Of a stretch of 64,000 nt of DNA, positions 1 through 8,280 are shown piece after piece. The position numbers were made by a program, and so were the translations under genes. The stretch is from a virus: positions 1 to 64,000 of the IMG/VR virus record IMGVR_UViG_3300002153_000349. One strand, 5' to 3'. Within the stretch, counting starts at the first letter, position 1, and each line of letters opens with the position of its first letter. The notes under the pieces were generated by a model that was not told where the DNA came from, searched no databases, and was given only the letters and a program-made list of their open reading frames with translations.

Positions 1-68
1 TAATATAAGCAATTCCGGCGACAAATAAAAATTCTAGGCTGCTTATTTTCAATTTATTTTCAAATTAT

Positions 69-221
69 ATGCTTTTTAATGAATTTACGGTATTTAGGGC
101 TTGTCATGAGCATCGTCAGCACAAAATTACTAGTTTGGACGAAAATAAAGCTTACCATCTCATAGATAAAGATCAAGGTGATGATATCGTTAATATTAAG
201 GCAGTTAAAATCCATTTTTAA
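69..221 (+). CDS. Small hypothetical protein (50 aa)
   Basis: An ATG at 69 opens a 50-codon frame ending in TAA at 219-221. The frame is open back to a stop at 6-8 but has no earlier ATG. The product is polar with a basic and histidine-containing middle (HEHRQHK) followed by an acidic stretch (KDQGDDIV). No family is recognised. It could also be the tail of a decayed gene, as nothing in the next 550 bases looks clearly coding. The call rests only on an intact frame with ordinary codon composition. Confidence 0.4.
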   Translation: MLFNEFTVFRACHEHRQHKITSLDENKAYHLIDKDQGDDIVNIKAVKIHF

Positions 222-316
222 TAGGGGGTGTTTTTAATTAAATAACTTATATAGCTAATATAATCATAAAAACTGACAAATAAAAATTTTAAGTGTTAAA
301 AAGGTAAAAAAAGTGA

Positions 317-456
317 AAAAAGGCCCCTGGGCACTGAAACAAAGCTTTAAATATGCGTATAATATAAACCAGAATAGGTCATATATGCAACTTCTCCAGA
401 CAACACTATATAATAGCTCCCAGGGCAGCTCTCCAGGGCTTCCCAGGGGCCTTTTT
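317..456. repeat. 15-bp perfect inverted repeat pair
   Basis: AAAAAGGCCCCTGGG at 317-331 is the exact reverse complement of CCCAGGGGCCTTTTT at 442-456, with 110 bases between the arms. The right arm lies inside the GC-rich island, and a further CCAGGGGC follows at about 460. The pair could form a long hairpin in RNA or mark the end of an inserted element. No transposase is visible nearby. Confidence 0.6.
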
Positions 457-716
457 GCTCCAGGGGCTGTCCGGGGAGCCCTGGGAGCTCTCCAGGGCTG
501 TTCCTGGACAGTTGCCTATAGAAGCACTATAGAGACAGCTCTCCAGAGCAACCCTGACAGGCCGGATCACCGACATGTCCAGAGTCACCTGGAGCGTGGA
601 CAGTCCCCAGGTGGCCAACAGTACCCTAGACTCTACAGGAGCCTAGAGACACAGAGAAGACAGAGAGCTCTAGACAGCACCGGCAGTCACCGGCAAGCCC
701 TGGTAAATAAATCACT
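400..716. other. GC-rich island, probably non-coding
   Basis: This stretch is sharply richer in G and C than the AT-rich genome around it (42 of 60 bases in 421-480). It is built from recurring short words such as CTCCAGGG, CCCTGG, CTCTAGA and CCGGCA, with several small palindromic hairpins. A GTG-started frame (313-753, 146 codons) crosses it, but the predicted protein is a Pro/Ser/Arg/Gly-rich sequence unlike any other product here, so I do not call it a gene. Foreign DNA or a structured RNA are both possible. Confidence 0.5.
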
Positions 717-776
717 AAATATTATACCGGGTCGTAGAAATTTAGTATATTAGCTATATAAACAAATAGATACCTT

Positions 777-911
777 ATGGAACAGAGTAAACAACAGCAA
801 GTAGAGGCCCTTAGAGCCGAGATCATCAAATTGAAGCTAGAAGTACCTTATAGCCCAAAAATACCTAAATTGCAACAGGCCTTGGATAAGCTGCTAGCGG
901 CCTCCGAGTAG
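777..911 (+). CDS. Small hypothetical protein (44 aa), helical
   Basis: ATG at 777 to TAG at 909-911. The 44-residue product has a Gln-rich start, an amphipathic helix (VEALRAEIIKLKLEV), a short proline break and a second helix (KLQQALDKLLAA), so it could be a small helical hairpin. The upstream sequence is A-rich (aaacaaatagatacctt). No family is recognised. The codons look ordinary, unlike the GC-rich island just before it. Confidence 0.45.
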   Translation: MEQSKQQQVEALRAEIIKLKLEVPYSPKIPKLQQALDKLLAASE

Positions 912-1154
912 TCACACTAAAACGCGAATTAACGTGTGGAGGGAGGGGGACCTTCCTTGGGGCATGCTCTAACATTAATTGTATAATTAGCAATAGTCAT
1001 AATGCACTTAGCTAAATGTCAACCACTTGTCTCGTGTGTGATTTAAGCAGTCCAAGCCTATGCGTGCTCCAGATAGTAAATAATATAGAAAAAGCATGTT
1101 ACCCAAGCTCAAATATTCTCGAGCGTGTAAAATACTTTAAAATACCCTATGCGT

Positions 1155-1163
1155 GATATATAG
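1155..1163 (+). promoter_or_regulatory. GATATATAG element
   Basis: GATATATAG ends 3 bases before the ATG at 1167. The same context (gatatatagagtATG) recurs at 34092-34106, and close variants occur before other genes. It resembles a T4-type late promoter box (TATAAATA) but could also act at translation initiation. Confidence 0.4.
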
Positions 1164-1166
1164 AGT

Positions 1167-1679
1167 ATGAAAGAACTACAATCTCCTTTTAATAAAGCGA
1201 ATGCCTATTTAACTACCCCTGCTACGTATTCTTCAGATAATAGCGAAATGTCCAAGAGTAATAATAAGTCACTATCAAATAATGACTCACAGAACTCTAA
1301 GCAAAATAGCCAAATGAATGACCAGCAAGCTAAGAATAAAGCACAAGATAAAAACATAGATAATTCACAGATGAGCCTCAATGACAAAGACGCTCAAAAG
1401 AATGCTATGCCAAAAGAAGATACGTCAAGTTTCAGTCTTACAGACTATTTTAAAACCAAAGCAAGAGAGAAAGTAATGAATAGTGTGATGAGTAGTACAC
1501 AAGACACTCCAGATAGTGCATCACAACCCTCAGATAATTCACCAAGTGCTAACAAACCAAAGCCCTCTCCTAAAGATCCAATGAAACCTACTAAGTTAGT
1601 GCAACCAACTCCAAAGATGATATCCCCTAAGATACCCTCAATGAAGACACCTTCTATGAAGATGCCTAAACTTAGATAA
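1167..1679 (+). CDS. Low-complexity disordered protein (170 aa)
   Basis: The product is dominated by Ser, Asn, Gln, Lys and Asp over residues 20-80, then has a short more ordinary segment (SLTDYFKTKAREKVMNSVM, about residues 89-107). It ends in a Pro/Lys/Met-rich tail with repeated PKxxSxK and PSMK units. There is no signal peptide or membrane segment. The start is supported by the GATATATAG element just upstream. The protein is probably largely unstructured; a linker or virion-internal role is possible but unproven. About 700 bases without a gene follow it. Confidence 0.6.
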   Translation: MKELQSPFNKANAYLTTPATYSSDNSEMSKSNNKSLSNNDSQNSKQNSQMNDQQAKNKAQDKNIDNSQMSLNDKDAQKNAMPKEDTSSFSLTDYFKTKAREKVMNSVMSSTQDTPDSASQPSDNSPSANKPKPSPKDPMKPTKLVQPTPKMISPKIPSMKTPSMKMPKLR

Positions 1680-2385
1680 GAAGCGCGATCCCGTCGCTCT
1701 TACTCCCCACTAGCCCTCAGAGTACTCCAAGTCTTTGAGAAAAAAAGTTCAGTACAAATGAAACTTTTATGTGACCTAGCAGTATAACTTAAGTCTTTAA
1801 GCCTCAGTGGTAAATCCCATCCACAGTGGCGCTATTATTTAGAGCCGTCACACTACTCTAAGGTCTTAAAGGTAACCTTCAATAACCCAAAAAGAGAGCC
1901 ATTCATTTACACTAAGTCGTCAAAGGTGCGGCGGCTGTTTTAGACTCTAAGGTCTTAAACTAATAAAACACTCTCTAATATACGTTACTATCTACTAGGA
2001 GACAAGAAGGGCTTGGGAGAGTTGGACACTTTTAGTATCGTTGACGGTGGGTGACGAGCGCACATTCACGTTATTGCCTCTATTAAAAGAGCACTATATG
2101 GAGTATGACACATGGAGGGGTTTAGAGACTCAGAGTGCGGCCTCACTACCTACCGGTACAGGGGACCTGATACTATATTAGAGTAAATTGCGATGGATTG
2201 ATATTTGGATTAGAGTATTTTGAAGAAACATAAAATTGAAAAAATACGTTTTTTTAAAAGTCAATTCCAAATTTTCCCCTGACTTAGAGGGAGTATAGAG
2301 AGGCGGCGATGACTATTTAGAAAAATTTCCTAACTAAAAAAATTTCCAAGACTAATAGATCCTAAGAGGAATTTGAGAAATCTAA
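1680..2385. other. Gene-free region with five imperfect short repeats
   Basis: About 700 bases hold no convincing coding frame; the longest noticed is 27 codons at 2098-2181. Five related words occur on the same strand: AAGTCTTTGAG at 1729, AAGTCTTTAAG at 1791, AAGGTCTTAAAG at 1860, AAGTCGTCAAAG at 1914 and AAGGTCTTAAAC at 1949. Two of them share the exact 15-mer CTCTAAGGTCTTAAA (1856-1870 and 1945-1959). No tRNA-like T-loop or terminator was found. Iterated protein-binding sites or a non-coding RNA would fit. Confidence 0.45.
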
Positions 2386-2395
2386 GATATATAAG
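2386..2395 (+). promoter_or_regulatory. GATATATAAG element
   Basis: GATATATAAG lies 4 bases before the ATG at 2400, nearly the same arrangement as at 37433 (gatatataagttATG). It supports choosing 2400 as the start of the lipoprotein gene rather than the upstream TTG at 2373. Confidence 0.4.
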
Positions 2396-2399
2396 GTAT

Positions 2400-3332
2400 A
2401 TGAAGCAACTAAACCACTTAATTCTAATTCTAGGAGTTTTACTTCTAGCCTCTTGTAGCACACAATTTCGATTGATGGGTTACGATCAAACTAACCAAGT
2501 TTCGGCGCACAATTTGTCGACGTCATTTGATGGCTATGAAGATAGCGTTAAAATAGACACTTTAACTGAATTTCAATTTAGAAATAAACTTAGAACCGAC
2601 ATAGGTTTTAGATTGGACTTTGCACGCTATGCATTGAGCCAACCGAGATCATTTGATTGGAATAACAGATTGTTAGGAAGACAATATGATTCTAGATGGA
2701 ATTCTTATTATTGGAATAGAGATCAAATGTGGAATGATTGGGCTTGGGGTTATACAGGCTGGAATTCCTGGGGTCAACCTCATAGATGGTCACCATTTGG
2801 ATATGATAGATGGGGTTATGGAATTCACTATGGATGGAATAACCACGGATGGAGCTATGGATGGAATAATTATTATGGCAATTACAATCAAGGATGGCCG
2901 TATTGGAATAATAACGTATATGGTTCACCTTATTGGAGATCAAATAGACAAAACACTTCATATATAAATGGAAGAAGAGGAAGTCTAAGAACAATTGAAT
3001 CTAATAGAAGAACTAGAACAAATACGACTACTAGAAGAAGCACTAATAATACTAGGAACAACAAGGTTATCATCAATAATAATTCGAATAATAACAATAA
3101 CACAAAACCAAGAGTGTATCGAAGAATCGAGAACAACCCTAGTAATACAAACACTAGGCCAAGAATTATTAGAGAAAAACCACCAGTGAGAAATAATCGC
3201 CCAACGTTTAACAATAATTCTCGTCCATCTAATAATAGTCGACCTGTGATTAATAATTCTCGTCCATCTAATACAAGATCTTCGACACCTGTTCGTTCAA
3301 GCTCTCCTCCTTCAAGAAAAAAAGGTAATTGA
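2400..3332 (+). CDS. WN-rich lipoprotein
   Basis: Residues 1-19 form a lipoprotein signal peptide (MKQLNHLILILGVLLLASC) with a Leu-Ala-Ser-Cys lipobox, so Cys19 should be lipidated and the protein anchored in a membrane. Residues of about 90-185 are packed with Trp, Asn, Tyr and Gly (repeated WNxYYW, GWNNYYG-type units). The C-terminal third is an Arg/Asn/Thr/Ser/Pro-rich tail with asparagine runs. This architecture resembles surface lipoproteins I associate with flavobacteria. A phage copy could act at the infected cell surface, for example in superinfection exclusion, but that is inference. The start at 2400 gives a clean signal peptide; a TTG at 2373 would add nine residues. Confidence 0.75.
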   Translation: MKQLNHLILILGVLLLASCSTQFRLMGYDQTNQVSAHNLSTSFDGYEDSVKIDTLTEFQFRNKLRTDIGFRLDFARYALSQPRSFDWNNRLLGRQYDSRWNSYYWNRDQMWNDWAWGYTGWNSWGQPHRWSPFGYDRWGYGIHYGWNNHGWSYGWNNYYGNYNQGWPYWNNNVYGSPYWRSNRQNTSYINGRRGSLRTIESNRRTRTNTTTRRSTNNTRNNKVIINNNSNNNNNTKPRVYRRIENNPSNTNTRPRIIREKPPVRNNRPTFNNNSRPSNNSRPVINNSRPSNTRSSTPVRSSSPPSRKKGN

Positions 3333-3346
3333 AACAATTAAGATTA

Positions 3347-3361
3347 TTAGAGTATAATATT
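3347..3361 (+). promoter_or_regulatory. TTAGAGTATAATATT promoter-like element
   Basis: The element lies 25 bases before the ATG at 3386 and matches the TTWAGTATAAT-like box found ahead of several other genes, including those at 4118, 23218 and 28432. Confidence 0.35.
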
Positions 3362-3385
3362 AAAGGATTAACTTAAACTTTTAAT

Positions 3386-3649
3386 ATGAAAGACCTTTTA
3401 TCTAAATTAATATACACTTCAATAATAGTTGGCGTAATTTCTGTTATATTTGCAGTTCCAGTTTTAATAATAGCCATCATATCTTCAATATTGTCATGGA
3501 TATCAGGTTGGTATTTTGGATGGATATTCTCAGTAGGAATTACTATTACTTTTCTTATATCAGCTACAATATTAGATAATCTATATAGACAAATACAAGA
3601 ATTTAAAATAGATCTAGACCTGGAAAGTGAAGATGAAGATCTATTATAG
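3386..3649 (+). CDS. Small two-helix membrane protein (87 aa)
   Basis: Two strongly hydrophobic segments (about residues 10-36 and 41-63) are separated by a short Trp/Gly turn. An acidic cytosolic-type tail (DLDLESEDEDLL) follows. No family is recognised. The topology resembles phage holin-like or inner-membrane accessory proteins, but no lysis gene is next to it, so no function is assigned. Confidence 0.65.
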   Translation: MKDLLSKLIYTSIIVGVISVIFAVPVLIIAIISSILSWISGWYFGWIFSVGITITFLISATILDNLYRQIQEFKIDLDLESEDEDLL

Positions 3650-3670
3650 CAATTATAATAACTTAATATT

Positions 3671-3907
3671 ATGATAAGATTAATACAAAAAGAAATGGCT
3701 AAGAAAACAACACATTGGAAAACTAAAGAAGTAGATGGTAGAAGAATGATGATATGTCAGAACTCAAAACCAACTATGAGTAAATACTCTGAATTTGCAC
3801 CAGAAGACGGAGAGTGTAATGAATGGTCTGAGGTAGGTTCTGATTCAACGGGGTCACTATGTTGGAGATGTACGGCTAGATCAGTAAATAATATTAGATT
3901 AAAATAA
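3671..3907 (+). CDS. Hypothetical protein (78 aa), possible metal site
   Basis: The product is small and basic at the N-terminus, with four cysteines: one in MICQNSKP, one in GECNEW, and a CWRC pair near the end that could bind zinc. An alternative ATG at 3695 (MAKKTTHWK) has a more A-rich upstream context and may be the true start, giving 70 residues. A rho-independent terminator follows at 4065, so this gene probably ends a transcript. No family assignment. Confidence 0.6.
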   Translation: MIRLIQKEMAKKTTHWKTKEVDGRRMMICQNSKPTMSKYSEFAPEDGECNEWSEVGSDSTGSLCWRCTARSVNNIRLK

Positions 3908-4064
3908 TAAGATATTTTAAGATTCTTAAATTATGATATTATGATATTATCATTTTAAATGAATCTTTTAATAAAATATTATAATTTACCGATTCAACAC
4001 TGATATATAACTTATAAGTTTTAAAAGACTTGGACGAATAGCTATACAGAAATAATTTATTTTT

Positions 4065-4097
4065 AAGACCAATCTCAAAGGGATTGGTCTTTTTTTA
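4065..4097 (+). terminator. Rho-independent terminator
   Basis: A perfect 10-bp stem (AAGACCAATC at 4065-4074 with GATTGGTCTT at 4082-4091), a 7-base loop and a T-run. It sits between the 78-aa gene and the LOG-family gene. Confidence 0.85.
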
Positions 4098-4117
4098 TCT
4101 AAACTTTTATGAATATG

Positions 4118-4130
4118 TTAGTATAATATT
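4118..4130 (+). promoter_or_regulatory. TTAGTATAATATT promoter-like element
   Basis: The element lies directly after the terminator at 4065-4097 and 28 bases before the ATG at 4159, which is where a new promoter is expected. It shares the TTAGTATA core with the three long promoter repeats at 29446, 35320 and 35763. Confidence 0.5.
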
Positions 4131-4158
4131 AAAGTATTCATATAATCAAAAACACATA

Positions 4159-4824
4159 ATGGGTAACAATAGAAAATCTGAAGATGCTTGGCAGATTCTA
4201 AGAATTCAGGGAGAATTCACAAAGGGGTTTGATACGTTTAATGAACTAGGACCATGTGTCTCTGTGTTTGGAAGCGCTAGAACTCTATCAACAAATCCGA
4301 TGTACAAAGAAGCTGAGAAAATTGGAAAGCTTCTAGTTGAAGCAGGGTTTGGTGTAATTACGGGAGGTGGTCCTGGAATTATGGAAGCTGCGAACAAAGG
4401 AGCACATGGAGCGGGAGGTAAAAGTATAGGTGTTGGAATCGAATTACCATTTGAAGCTAGCATGAATGATTACGTAGATTTAGGAGTTGAGAACAGATAT
4501 TTCTTTACACGAAAAGTAATGTTCCTTAAATATTCACAGGCATTTGTTATTTGCCCAGGAGGTGTTGGAACTTTAGATGAGTTATTCGAAGCTATAACGC
4601 TTGCGCAATGTGGCCATAATGTAAAATATCCTATAGTTCTTGTAGGTAAAAAATACTGGGAAGGTCTTGTGGATTGGATGCAAAATACTTTATGGGAACA
4701 TGGCGCAATTAGCCAAAGAGATTTTGATTTATTTAGAGTGGTAGATACTGCAGAAGAAGCAGTTTCTAAAATTACAGAGTATCATAATAAGTTTTCTGAT
4801 AATACTGACACTCCAAATTTTTAA
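4159..4824 (+). CDS. LOG-family Rossmann nucleotide-binding protein
   Basis: The protein (221 aa) belongs to the LOG / TIGR00730 family (lysine-decarboxylase-like fold), whose characterised members release bases from nucleoside 5'-monophosphates. The diagnostic motifs are both intact: GGGPGIMEAANKGA in the middle and PGGVGTLDELFE later, the latter carrying the catalytic Glu region. Length is normal for the family. The ATG at 4159 follows its own promoter-like box and terminator. An upstream in-frame extension has no ATG and would overlap the terminator. In a phage it might act in nucleotide salvage; the substrate is unknown. Confidence 0.85.
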   Translation: MGNNRKSEDAWQILRIQGEFTKGFDTFNELGPCVSVFGSARTLSTNPMYKEAEKIGKLLVEAGFGVITGGGPGIMEAANKGAHGAGGKSIGVGIELPFEASMNDYVDLGVENRYFFTRKVMFLKYSQAFVICPGGVGTLDELFEAITLAQCGHNVKYPIVLVGKKYWEGLVDWMQNTLWEHGAISQRDFDLFRVVDTAEEAVSKITEYHNKFSDNTDTPNF

Positions 4825-4836
4825 TACATATAATAG

Positions 4837-5292
4837 ATGAAGTTTAAAAAGCTGGCAGATGGATCTGCCATAGACCTTGCAACATATCTCAAAAGCTATA
4901 TAAAGAATAATTCTAATAATTCAATACGTATTTATGTAGGATGTGATTCTCATGTTAAGGGAGAACACACAACATACGTAAGCACTGTTGTTATTCATGT
5001 TGGAAATTCAGGTTGCCATGTTCTCTATAAAAAAGAAAAGGTAGATCCCATCCGAGATTTATTTAGAAAGTTATGGGGTGAAGTTGAAAGATCAGTTGAA
5101 GTTACTATGTACCTTAGAGAAAACGGGATAAATATACATACTATAGACCTAGATCTTAACCACCAAGAAGAACACGCATCTAACAAGGTCGTTAATGCAG
5201 CAATGGGATACGTAAAGTCTCTAGGTATTAAAGTACGAATAAAGCCAGATATATTACCCGCAATTGCTGCGGCTGATAATTTGTCAAAATAA
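4837..5292 (+). CDS. RNase H-like protein, YkuK/DUF458 type
   Basis: The 151-residue protein resembles the YkuK/DUF458 family of predicted RNase H-fold proteins: an opening strand ending in an acidic residue (YVGCDSH, about residues 33-39), a second strand pair (THxxVSTVVIHVG type), a Glu-bearing helix (ERSVEV) and a third acidic strand (IDLDLNHQEEHASN). The last is followed by a helix-strand unit. Catalytic activity is not established for the family. It follows the LOG gene after 12 bases, so the two are probably co-transcribed. Confidence 0.6.
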   Translation: MKFKKLADGSAIDLATYLKSYIKNNSNNSIRIYVGCDSHVKGEHTTYVSTVVIHVGNSGCHVLYKKEKVDPIRDLFRKLWGEVERSVEVTMYLRENGINIHTIDLDLNHQEEHASNKVVNAAMGYVKSLGIKVRIKPDILPAIAAADNLSK

Positions 5293-5340
5293 ACAAATCC
5301 TAAAAAGGGAGTAAAACTAGTATAACAATTAAATTCTACA

Positions 5341-7347
5341 ATGGCAGAACAATTTGAAAATCCAGGAAAAGGAAGCGGAAAAAGAAAAACACCATACGTT
5401 GATGAATATGGAGAAGACCTAACGGCTGAAGCTGCAAAAGGAAACTTAGACCCTATTATAGGGAGAGAGAAGGAAGTATATCGTATTTGTCAAATTTTAT
5501 CTAGAAGAAAAAAGAACAATCCAATTATCTTAGGAGATCCTGGTGTAGGTAAAACTGCATTAGTCGAGGCGATTGCACAAAGAATTGTAGATAAGAAAGT
5601 TGCTAGAACACTGTTAAAGAAAAGAGTAATTTCTATTAATATCTCTAACATCGTTGCAGGTACAAAGTATCGTGGTGAATTCGAGGAGAGAATGAAAAAT
5701 ATAGTAGATGAACTAAAAAACAATAAAGATATTATTGTATTCATCGACGAATTACACACGATCGTTGGAGCAGGTGGTGTTAGTGGATCTTTAGATGCAT
5801 CTAATATATTAAAACCGGCATTAGCAAGAGGACAAGTACAGTGTATTGGTGCAACTACATTAGATGAATATAGAGAAAATATCGAAGATGACGGTGCACT
5901 TACCAGAAGGTTTCAAGAAGTGTTTATCGATCCACCTAGTGAAGAAGACACTATAGAAATATTACAAAAAATAAAGGGAAATTATGAAGAGTATCACGCA
6001 GTTGAATATACTGACGATGCAATCGAAGCGTGCGTCACTCTTTCTACTAGATATATTACTTCTAGGGAATTACCCGATAAAGCGATTGATTTACTAGATG
6101 AATCAGGTGCAAAGGTTCACTTAAGCGAAATTAAAGTTCCTGTTCATATTAAAAAAGCAGAGATGGAAGTAGAATCACTCACGCTCGAAAAATTAAAGGC
6201 AGTTGAAGAACAAGACTATGAAAAGGCTGCACACTTCAGAGATAAAGAAATTCAATCGAAGAATAAAATCGAGGGGAAAATCACTGCATGGGAAAAATCA
6301 TTAAGAGATAAGAAAAAGAAAGTTACAGCAGAAGATATTGCAGAAACTATTTCGCAATCTACCGGGATTCCAATTACTAGAATGACAGGTGATGAAAGTA
6401 AAATCATCATGGCAATGGAAACAGAATTAAAGAAGATGATAGTTGGACAAGATCAAGCAGTAGACGCATTGTCTAAAGTAATTAAAAGATCTAGAACGGG
6501 TGTATCTTCAGCTAAAAAGCCAATAGGTTCATTCATGTTCCTAGGACCAACTGGTGTAGGTAAAACTGAGACTGTTAAAGCCATTACTAATTATTATTTC
6601 GGAGGTGAAGAACACCTTATAAGAATTGATATGAGTGAATATATGGAAAAGTTCGCGGTATCTAGATTAATAGGTTCTCCTCCAGGATATGTTGGACATG
6701 AAGACGGTGGTCAATTGACAGAACAGGTTAGAAGAAAACCATATTCAGTTGTACTTTTCGATGAAATTGAAAAAGCACACCCGGACGTATTCAATACTCT
6801 ATTGCAAGTATTAGATGAAGGAAGATTAACAGATTCATTAGGAAGAACAGTAGACTTTACGAATACAATTATAATTATGACATCTAATGTTGGTGCTAAA
6901 AAAGTAAGTGAGTTCGGAACGGGTATTGGATTTGAAACTAAGAAATCTTCAATCGCTGGAAGAAAAGCACACACTGAAGCTATTATTGCGAAGGAACTTA
7001 AGAATAAGTTTGCTCCAGAATTTTTAAATAGATTAGATGATGTAGTATTATTCGACCAATTAAAACATGAAGATATTCTTCAAATAGTTGATATTGAAGT
7101 TCAGCACCTTGTAATTAGAATGTTTGATCAGAAATATAATATTAAAGTTACTAAGCAAGCGAAAGAATTTTTAGCAGAAAAAGGATATGATCCTGACTAT
7201 GGAGCAAGGCCTCTTAAAAGAGCTATTCAAACATATATTGAAGATCTTTTAGCAGATTCAATTATTAAAGGAGATATAGTAACAGGTGATGAAGTTTACA
7301 CGATCAATCACACTAAGAAAGAAGATAAACTTTCTATCAAAAAGTAG
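5341..7347 (+). CDS. clpC: ClpC/ClpA-type AAA+ unfoldase
   Basis: A two-ring AAA+ protein of 668 residues. D1 carries Walker A GDPGVGKT (residues 65-72) and a DELH Walker B; D2 carries GPTGVGKT (about residue 402) and DEIEKAHP. Between them, about residues 283-310, is a UVR-type middle segment (EEQDYEKAAHFRDKE), which points to ClpC rather than ClpA. The N-terminal adaptor-binding repeat domain is missing, since D1 begins by about residue 25. An IGF tripeptide at about residue 527 sits where ClpP-docking loops occur. A ClpP gene lies 2 kb downstream, so the two probably form a phage protease. A promoter-like box lies at 5317-5330. Confidence 0.92.
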   Translation: MAEQFENPGKGSGKRKTPYVDEYGEDLTAEAAKGNLDPIIGREKEVYRICQILSRRKKNNPIILGDPGVGKTALVEAIAQRIVDKKVARTLLKKRVISINISNIVAGTKYRGEFEERMKNIVDELKNNKDIIVFIDELHTIVGAGGVSGSLDASNILKPALARGQVQCIGATTLDEYRENIEDDGALTRRFQEVFIDPPSEEDTIEILQKIKGNYEEYHAVEYTDDAIEACVTLSTRYITSRELPDKAIDLLDESGAKVHLSEIKVPVHIKKAEMEVESLTLEKLKAVEEQDYEKAAHFRDKEIQSKNKIEGKITAWEKSLRDKKKKVTAEDIAETISQSTGIPITRMTGDESKIIMAMETELKKMIVGQDQAVDALSKVIKRSRTGVSSAKKPIGSFMFLGPTGVGKTETVKAITNYYFGGEEHLIRIDMSEYMEKFAVSRLIGSPPGYVGHEDGGQLTEQVRRKPYSVVLFDEIEKAHPDVFNTLLQVLDEGRLTDSLGRTVDFTNTIIIMTSNVGAKKVSEFGTGIGFETKKSSIAGRKAHTEAIIAKELKNKFAPEFLNRLDDVVLFDQLKHEDILQIVDIEVQHLVIRMFDQKYNIKVTKQAKEFLAEKGYDPDYGARPLKRAIQTYIEDLLADSIIKGDIVTGDEVYTINHTKKEDKLSIKK

Positions 7348-7374
7348 TATAATAATAAACTAATAACTTATTAA

Positions 7375-8280
7375 ATGAATTTCTCAAGTCAATTCTCAAA
7401 AACGATTACAAACATAGAAGAAATAGGTAGCGTATCACAGCCACGTGATATGAAAGTAAAAGAGCTTGCTCTTACAACTTTACCCATAGATCCTTATATG
7501 CCTATTGCTAATTTTGAAAATAGAAAATTCAACTGGAAATATTTTGCAGGTGAATTAGCATGGTATTTACGAAAAGATAATGATGTAGATTACATAGGTC
7601 AATTCTCAGGATTCTGGTCTACTCTAACTAATCCTAATACAAATGAAATTAATTCAAACTATGGTTCACTATTATTTAATGAGCAATTAGAATGGGTAGT
7701 AGATTCATTAAAGGCAGATCAAAATACAAGACAGGCTATAGCATTTCTTAATCAACCTAAATTTCAATTTGAAGGTAATAAAGATTTCGTATGTACAATG
7801 TACTTAAATTTCTTTATTAGAAATAATCAATTGAATATGAAAGTTCAGATGAGATCTAATGATGTATTTTATGGATTAACATTTGATGCACCTTTCTTTG
7901 CATTCGTTCAGCAGCATGTTTATTTATGGTTAAAAGACACATACCCTGAATTAAATTTAGGTGTATATTACCATTGTTCAGATAACTCTCATTTTTATGA
8001 AAGACACTTTGAACTAGCTTCCAAAATTCAACAAGAAACTATAGAAGATTCTACGCAATACGCTATGATTCTTGATGAACCGTTCTTTACGATCGAGGCA
8101 GGTAAGATGCTATTAACTGATCATGGTTTAAGCTTTATAGAAAAAGTAAATGAAACTATAGAAACTGAAAAACCTACACAAAAAGAATTCAAACAAATTC
8201 TACAATCATACGCCGGCATAATTAACGAAGAAGAACTCATAGCAGAAGAAGAGGATGGACTACCCGAGATTCAGAATTAA
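7375..8280 (+). CDS. Thymidylate synthase-family enzyme, probable dCMP hydroxymethylase
   Basis: The 301-aa protein has the thymidylate synthase fold: catalytic Cys140 (DFVC), the phosphate-binding RSND (Arg160, Ser161, Asp163) and a SHFYERH segment (His206, Tyr208). At the position where thymidylate synthase has the base-selecting Asn (PFNIASYA in E. coli), this protein has Asp171 (TFDAPFFA). The same Asn-to-Asp change is known in T4 dCMP hydroxymethylase and in engineered enzymes that switch from dUMP to dCMP. It is therefore more likely to make 5-hydroxymethyl-dCMP than dTMP, suggesting modified cytosine in phage DNA. The C-terminal 70 residues are acidic and unassigned. It overlaps the next gene by 26 bases. 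Confidence 0.8.
   Translation: MNFSSQFSKTITNIEEIGSVSQPRDMKVKELALTTLPIDPYMPIANFENRKFNWKYFAGELAWYLRKDNDVDYIGQFSGFWSTLTNPNTNEINSNYGSLLFNEQLEWVVDSLKADQNTRQAIAFLNQPKFQFEGNKDFVCTMYLNFFIRNNQLNMKVQMRSNDVFYGLTFDAPFFAFVQQHVYLWLKDTYPELNLGVYYHCSDNSHFYERHFELASKIQQETIEDSTQYAMILDEPFFTIEAGKMLLTDHGLSFIEKVNETIETEKPTQKEFKQILQSYAGIINEEELIAEEEDGLPEIQN

Noticed and set aside
313-753. GTG-started 146-codon frame over the GC-rich island
   Set aside because: Predicted protein is low-complexity Pro/Ser/Arg/Gly sequence with codon composition unlike all neighbours; an open frame of this length is expected in stop-poor GC-rich DNA. Listed as an island instead.
2098-2181. 27-codon frame in the gene-free region
   Set aside because: Too short, no upstream signal, and surrounded by non-coding sequence.
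1680-2385. Search for tRNA genes in the gene-free region
   Set aside because: No T-loop-like GTTCRANTC box with flanking acceptor stem pairing was found; no tRNA is called anywhere in the window.
2930-3337. Minus-strand frame and alternative + frames within the lipoprotein gene
   Set aside because: Leu/Val-rich mirror of the Asn-rich tail; no independent support.
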